From: RYN-230 sp963851025
Lineage (GTDB): Bacteria > Actinomycetota > Actinomycetes > Streptosporangiales > Streptosporangiaceae
Assembly: GCA_963851025.1 (NCBI GenBank)
Contig: CAWKOA010000033.1
Location: forward strand, 62,001 to 126,000
Direction of reading: 5' to 3'
Length of the DNA: 64,000 nucleotides
Position numbers and translations under genes: made by a program. Below are positions 60,203 to 64,000 of this stretch, piece by piece. The notes beneath the pieces were generated by a model. That model did no database searches. It was not told where the DNA came from and worked only from the letters and a program-made list of their open reading frames with translations. Position 1 is the first letter of the stretch; every line of letters starts with the position of its first letter.

Positions 60203-60745
60203 ATGGCCGCGGAAGCTGGTGCACCGGCCGGCACGGCGGAGCGGACGGCGGCCGTGCGCGGCCTGCCGCCCGTTGCGGAGAATCTGTTCTCGTGGCAGGA
60301 CGGGGCGCCGCGGCTGATCGGGTCGGCCTGCCGGGTGTGCGGCACGCTGGCCTTCCCGCAGCAGCAATCCTGCCCGCGGTGCTGCGGCGAGGACGTGGCG
60401 GCCACGCTGCTGCCGGCCGAGGGCACGCTGTGGTCCTGGACCGTGCAGCGGTTCCCGCCGAAGTCGCCGCCGTACGCCGGCGGAGAGGCGGAATTCCAGC
60501 CGTTCGCGGTCGGCTACGTGGCCCTGGACGGCGGGATCGCGGTGCAGGGCCGGCTGACCGGGTCCGGGCCGGACGGTTACCGCATCGGCATGCCGATGCG
60601 CCTGGTCATCGAGCCATTCCTCCGCAACGACGGGATCGTGGTGGCGGCCTACGCGTTTGCCCCGGGCCCGCGGGGCCACGCAGAGCCCCCGGGCGCTGAC
60701 GGGGGACCGGCCGGCGGGCTGGGAGAGGGGAGCGCAGAACTATGA
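60203..60745 (+). CDS. DUF35 OB-fold/zinc-ribbon acyl-CoA-binding protein
   Basis: A 180-residue protein with a rubredoxin-like zinc ribbon (CRVCGTLAFPQQQSCPRC, two C-x2-C pairs) and an OB-fold (GTLWSWTVQRFPPKSPPY, FAVGYVALDGGIAVQGRL). DUF35 proteins bind CoA and act as obligate partners of thiolase-fold enzymes, as in ChsH2/Ltp2 retro-aldolases and archaeal thiolase complexes. Its start directly follows the hydratase stop, and its own stop overlaps the thiolase ATG (ATGA), so a stoichiometric complex with the thiolase-like protein is very likely. An Ala/Gly/Pro-rich tail closes it. Confidence 0.92.
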   Translation: MAAEAGAPAGTAERTAAVRGLPPVAENLFSWQDGAPRLIGSACRVCGTLAFPQQQSCPRCCGEDVAATLLPAEGTLWSWTVQRFPPKSPPYAGGEAEFQPFAVGYVALDGGIAVQGRLTGSGPDGYRIGMPMRLVIEPFLRNDGIVVAAYAFAPGPRGHAEPPGADGGPAGGLGEGSAEL

Positions 60746-61887
60746 GCGGCGGCCTGGCCATCGCCGGCATCGGCATCCACCCGTTCGGCCGCAACGAGGA
60801 CGTGTCCGGGCTGCAGATGGCGGTCAGCGCGGCGCGGGCGGCGCTGGCCGACGCCGGGGTGGGCTGGCCGGACATCCAGTTCGCGGTGGGCGGCTCCGAC
60901 TCCGCGGGCAAGCCGGACACGATGGTCAGCCGGCTGGGCCTGACCGGGCTGCCGTTCACCAACGTGATCAACGGCTGCGCCACCGGCGGCGCGTCCCTGC
61001 TCACCGCCCGGGCGGCCATCGCCTCGGGGACCCATGAGATCGGGCTGGTCGTCGGGTTCGACAAGCACGCGCGGGGCGCGTTCGACCCGCGGCCGGAGGA
61101 CTGGGGCCTCGGCGGCTGGTACGGCGACCTGGGCCTGATGCTGACCACGCAGTACTTCGGCATCAAGATCCAGCGCTACATGCACGACCACGGGATCAGC
61201 GCCACGTCGCTGGCCCGGGTGGCGGCCAAGGCGTTCCGCAACGGCGAGCGCAACCCGGCCGCGTGGCGGCGCAAGCCGCTGCCGGTGGACGACATCCTGG
61301 CCTCGCCCATGGTCGCCGACCCGCTGACCCAGTACATGTTCTGCTCGCCGTCCGCCGGGGCCGTCGCCCTCGTCGTGTGCCACCCTGACCTGGCCGCCCG
61401 GTTCCCCGCGCCGCCCGTGTACGTCCGGGCCGTGTCCATGCGGTCGCGCCGTTTCGGCTCCTTCGAGGTGTTCAGCCCGAGCATCCCGGTCGACCGCGGG
61501 CCGTCACCCTCGCAGGAGGCGGCGCAGGCCGCCTACGCCGAGGCCGGCATCGGCCCCGGCGAGTTCGACGTGATTCAGGTGCAGGACACCGAGTCCGGCG
61601 CGGAGCTGATGCACCTGGCCGAGTGCGGGCTGTGCGAGCACGGCGCGCAGGAAGAGCTGATGCGCACCGGCGCGACCGAGATCGGCGGCCCGATGCCGGT
61701 CAACACCGACGGCGGGTGCATCGCCAGCGGCGAGCCGATCGGTGCCTCAGGCCTGCGCCAGGTCTACGAGACCGTGCTCCAGCTGCGCGGTCAGGCCGGC
61801 GACCGGCAGGTGGACGGGGCCCGGACCGGGTTCACCCACGTGTACGGCGCACCGGGGATCAGCGCCTGCGCGGTGCTGAGCCGGTGA
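60742..61887 (+). CDS. Thiolase-fold SCP2/lipid-transfer-type acyltransferase or aldolase
   Basis: A 381-residue thiolase-superfamily protein. The acylated Cys is C79 in NVINGCATGGASLL. The motif that is usually GHPxGASG reads ASGEPIGASGLRQVYE, so the active-site His is replaced by Glu; a further Cys lies in GISACAVLSR near the C-terminus. MHLAECGLCEHGAQEEL is the SCP2-thiolase loop. Coupled to the DUF35 gene, it could be a thiolase cleaving 3-oxoacyl-CoA or an Ltp2-like side-chain aldolase; sequence alone does not decide. The start overlaps the DUF35 stop and the end overlaps the next dehydrogenase (GTGA). Confidence 0.9.
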   Translation: MSGGLAIAGIGIHPFGRNEDVSGLQMAVSAARAALADAGVGWPDIQFAVGGSDSAGKPDTMVSRLGLTGLPFTNVINGCATGGASLLTARAAIASGTHEIGLVVGFDKHARGAFDPRPEDWGLGGWYGDLGLMLTTQYFGIKIQRYMHDHGISATSLARVAAKAFRNGERNPAAWRRKPLPVDDILASPMVADPLTQYMFCSPSAGAVALVVCHPDLAARFPAPPVYVRAVSMRSRRFGSFEVFSPSIPVDRGPSPSQEAAQAAYAEAGIGPGEFDVIQVQDTESGAELMHLAECGLCEHGAQEELMRTGATEIGGPMPVNTDGGCIASGEPIGASGLRQVYETVLQLRGQAGDRQVDGARTGFTHVYGAPGISACAVLSR

Positions 61888-63095
61888 GCGGCGCCGTGAG
61901 CGACCTCGCGGACTGGACGGCCGGCGCGCGGGACTGGTTGCGGTCCTGCGCGCGGCCCCGGGACGGCGGGCCTGAGCGCGGGCTGGGGTCGGTGGCCGTG
62001 TTCGACAACCTGACGTTCGAGCAGGAACAGGAGCAGCTGGCGGCGGCCGCCGGGTGGCAGCAGGCCAAGCTGGCCGCTGGCTACGGGGCCATCACCTGGC
62101 CGCCGGAGCACGGCGGCGCGGGACTGCCGGCCGCCTACGCGGACGCGTTCGGCCGGGAGGAGGCGCGGTTCGCCGTGCCCCGGAAGAACGAGCTGTTCTC
62201 GGTCACGCTCGAGCTGGTCGCGCCCACCATCGCCGCGTTCGGCACCCCGGCCCAGCAGCGTGAGCTGATTCCCCGGCTGCTGGCCGCCGAGGTGTTCGTC
62301 TGCCAGCTCTTCTCCGAGCCGGGGGCGGGCAGCGACCTGGCCTCGCTGTCGCTGCGCGCCGAGCGGCGGGGCGGCGGCTGGGTGCTCAACGGGCAGAAGG
62401 TCTGGACGTCCGGGGCCCGGCACGCGGCGCTGGGCGAGCTGATCGCCCGGACCGACCCGGGGCAGGCCAGGCATCGCGGGCTGACCGCCTTCCTGGTGCC
62501 GATGGACGCGCCCGGGGTGGAGATCCGCCCGATCCGGCAGATGAGCGGCGGGTCGAGCTTCAACGAGGTCTTCTTCACCGATGTCGTGGTGGCAGACGAG
62601 GCACGCCTCGGCGAGGTCGGCCAGGGCTGGCAGGTGGCGATGGCCACGCTCGGGTTCGAGCGGGCGGCCTCCGGCGCGGGCGCGCAGCAGCCGGGCGGCT
62701 CCTTCGCCCAGGTGGTGGCGACGGCCCGTGAGCTGGGCGTGCAGGACGACCCGCTGGTCCGGCAGATGCTGGCCGACCTGTACGTGCGGTCGGAGGTGCA
62801 GCGCCGGTACGCGGAGAAGATGACCCAGTCCGCCGCGGCCGGCCAGCCGGGCGAGGAAGGGTCGGTGCTCAAGCTGATGTGGTCGGCGAACCTGATGCGG
62901 ACCTCCGCCGTGGTGACCGAGCTGCTGGGGCCGCGGCTGATCGCGGACACCGGGGAGCCGGGCACTTTTGGCTGGTCCGAGCATCTGCTGGGGGCGCCTG
63001 GCTACCGGATCGCCGGCGGCACCGAGGAAATCCAGCGGAACATCATCGCCGAGCGGGTGCTGGGCCTGCCCCGCGAGCCCCGGCCGCCCGCCTGA
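61884..63095 (+). CDS. Acyl-CoA dehydrogenase, alpha-type (FadE-like)
   Basis: A 403-residue ACAD. WQQAKLAAGYGAITWPPEHGG and CQLFSEPGAGSDLASLSLRAERRGGGWVLNGQKVWTSGA are the family FAD/substrate blocks; GWQVAMATLGFERAA and VLKLMWSANLMRTSAVV follow. It ends GYRIAGGTEEIQRNIIAERVLG, where the common YEGT Glu is Gly, as in isovaleryl- or steroid-type ACADs that place the base elsewhere. It looks like the FAD-binding, catalytic partner for the beta-type ACAD at 54410. GTG 61884 overlaps the thiolase stop, so it is the last gene of the coupled operon. Confidence 0.92.
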   Translation: MSGAVSDLADWTAGARDWLRSCARPRDGGPERGLGSVAVFDNLTFEQEQEQLAAAAGWQQAKLAAGYGAITWPPEHGGAGLPAAYADAFGREEARFAVPRKNELFSVTLELVAPTIAAFGTPAQQRELIPRLLAAEVFVCQLFSEPGAGSDLASLSLRAERRGGGWVLNGQKVWTSGARHAALGELIARTDPGQARHRGLTAFLVPMDAPGVEIRPIRQMSGGSSFNEVFFTDVVVADEARLGEVGQGWQVAMATLGFERAASGAGAQQPGGSFAQVVATARELGVQDDPLVRQMLADLYVRSEVQRRYAEKMTQSAAAGQPGEEGSVLKLMWSANLMRTSAVVTELLGPRLIADTGEPGTFGWSEHLLGAPGYRIAGGTEEIQRNIIAERVLGLPREPRPPA

Positions 63096-63117
63096 CGGCC
63101 GCCACTAGGCTGGCGGA

Positions 63118-63784
63118 ATGCGCGTAGTGATCGCTGGAGGGCACGGGAAGATCGCGCTCCTGCTGGAGGGCCTGCTTGCCGGGCGCGGGGACCAGGCCGT
63201 GGGACTGATCAGGAATCCGGTGCAAGCCGCCGACGTCCACCAGGCCGGCGCCGAAGCTGTCGTGTGCGATCTGGAGACGGCTTCCGTCGATGATGTCGCA
63301 GCCCTGCTGTCCGGAGCCGGCGCGGTGGTATTCGCGGCGGGTGCTGGCCCGGGCAGTGGCGTGCCCCGTAAGGACTCCGTTCGACCGGGGCGCCTCCGTG
63401 CTGATGGCCGCCGCGGCCGGGCGGGCCGGAGTACGCCGGTTCGTGCAGGTCTCCTCGATGGGAGCCGGCCAGCCGCCCAGCCCTGACGGTGATGAGGTCT
63501 GGGCCGCTTACATCAACGCCAAGACAGCCGCCGAAGACGATCTGCGTTCCCGGGACCTGGACTGGATCATCCTGCGGCCCGGCGGTCTCACCGATGCCCA
63601 GCCTGCCGGCCGGGTTCACCTCGCGGCCCCGCCGGTTCCCCGCGGCACCATTCCCCGCGCCGACGTCGCCGCGGTCATCGCGGCGCTGCTCGGCCATCCT
63701 GGCGGCACGCACCAGACGCTTGAACTGGTCGGCGGGGATACCCCCGTTGACGAGGCCGTCCGCAGCATTTCCGCGCCAGGCTGA
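63118..63784 (+). pseudogene. NAD(P)-binding atypical SDR, frameshifted
   Basis: About 222 residues after repair, an NmrA/YwnB-like Rossmann protein. The N-terminal MRVVIAGGHGKIALLLEGLLAGRG carries the cofactor Gly motif, then AVGLIRNPVQAADV and AVVFAAGAGPGSG. A one-base insertion near 63380-63390 moves the frame to DRGASVLMAAAAGRAGVRRFV, VSSMGAGQPP, YINAKTAAEDDL (YxxxK-like) and DWIILRPGGLTD, ending at 63784. Such proteins bind NAD(P) and often act as redox sensors or weak oxidoreductases. It starts 22 bp after the operon end but is probably unrelated to it. Confidence 0.78.
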
Positions 63785-63869
63785 GCGCGGCGGAGCGATC
63801 GCGCGCCGTATAGCAAGGCGGGCCACGCGGCTGGCGCGAGGCGGCGGGGACGCGGGGTGTGCGGTCGCG

Positions 63870-64000
63870 CTAGGGGGCCGGCCGCCCAGGGTGGGACGGC
63901 TGGCTGGACTGGGCCTGGCCCGCCGCGGGCGGCTGGCCAGCGGCCGGGGGCGGGCCAGGCGGGAACCCCTGGCCCGGCACGGACGGGCGGCCGCCGATGA
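63870..64000 (-). CDS. C-terminal Pro/Gln-rich tail of an unidentified gene
   Basis: An open frame enters from the right edge on the minus strand and ends at TAG 63870-63872. The 43 visible residues (VPGQGFPPGPPPAAGQPP and AQSSQPSHPGRPAP) are a Pro/Gly/Gln-rich disordered tail of the kind found at the end of actinomycete membrane or secretion proteins. The family cannot be told from this piece. Confidence 0.5.
   Translation of the reverse strand, partial: IGGRPSVPGQGFPPGPPPAAGQPPAAGQAQSSQPSHPGRPAP

Noticed and set aside
54410..63095. A KstR2-type ring (HIP) degradation cluster
   Set aside because: No ipdA/ipdB, ipdC or ring-cleavage genes, and the operator differs from the KstR/KstR2 motifs as I know them; only side-chain-type enzymes are seen.

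Overview
This is a very GC-rich (roughly 70% or more) window from an actinomycete chromosome. The lineage markers are an Lsr2-type nucleoid protein, an orphan DUF397 protein, DUF1707 and PadR proteins, a Roadblock/LC7 protein, an F420-type PPOX enzyme, a WS/DGAT acyltransferase and frequent GTG/TTG starts. A Streptosporangiales-like soil actinomycete is my inference. I saw no rRNA, tRNA, CRISPR array, integrase, transposase or phage gene.

Layout. Positions 1-6.2 kb hold the 3' end of a pyruvate:ferredoxin oxidoreductase gene, then small redox and housekeeping genes (NUDIX, peroxiredoxin, F420-type oxidoreductase, methyltransferase, VOC protein, serine hydrolase, DUF397, Lsr2-like protein). 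From 6.3 to 9.1 kb lies a minus-strand operon of ECF sigma factor, membrane anti-sigma-like protein and PASTA Ser/Thr kinase. From 9.2 to 19.4 kb come regulators (TetR, Roadblock, winged-helix, PadR), a second methyltransferase, a WS/DGAT acyltransferase, a glutamine amidotransferase coupled to an esterase, an amidase and small membrane proteins. From 19.7 to 38.6 kb come a catalase, an acyl-CoA dehydrogenase, an FtsX-like permease, an animal-type transketolase, a repeat peptide, an ATP-dependent DNA ligase, an enoyl-CoA hydratase/CoA-transferase pair, a second serine hydrolase, a second amidase, a CBS/BON protein and a carotenoid oxygenase.

The most coherent part is 38.6-63.1 kb, an acyl-CoA catabolic island. 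It holds three acyl-CoA ligases, an APH-fold kinase of the ACAD10/11 type, two enoyl-CoA hydratases, an alpha-methylacyl-CoA racemase-like protein, a ketosynthase, three acyl-CoA dehydrogenases, two SDRs, a DUF35 protein coupled to an SCP2-type thiolase, and a TetR repressor. A 22-bp dyad with a GACGTC core and TTGA/TCAA ends occurs in four promoter regions of the island: carotenoid oxygenase/ligase, kinase, ketosynthase/ligase and tetR/dehydrogenase. This suggests one local regulon. The gene set resembles side-chain beta-oxidation of branched isoprenoid or steroid-like acids, and the carotenoid oxygenase behind one of the sites hints at an apocarotenoid or similar substrate.

Caution: at least eleven genes carry apparent frameshifts, several of them more than once, especially between 1.7 and 13 kb. 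Reading frames resume with intact family motifs and several stops become natural after one-base corrections. Sequencing indels are the simplest explanation, so these genes are listed with their reconstructed extents.
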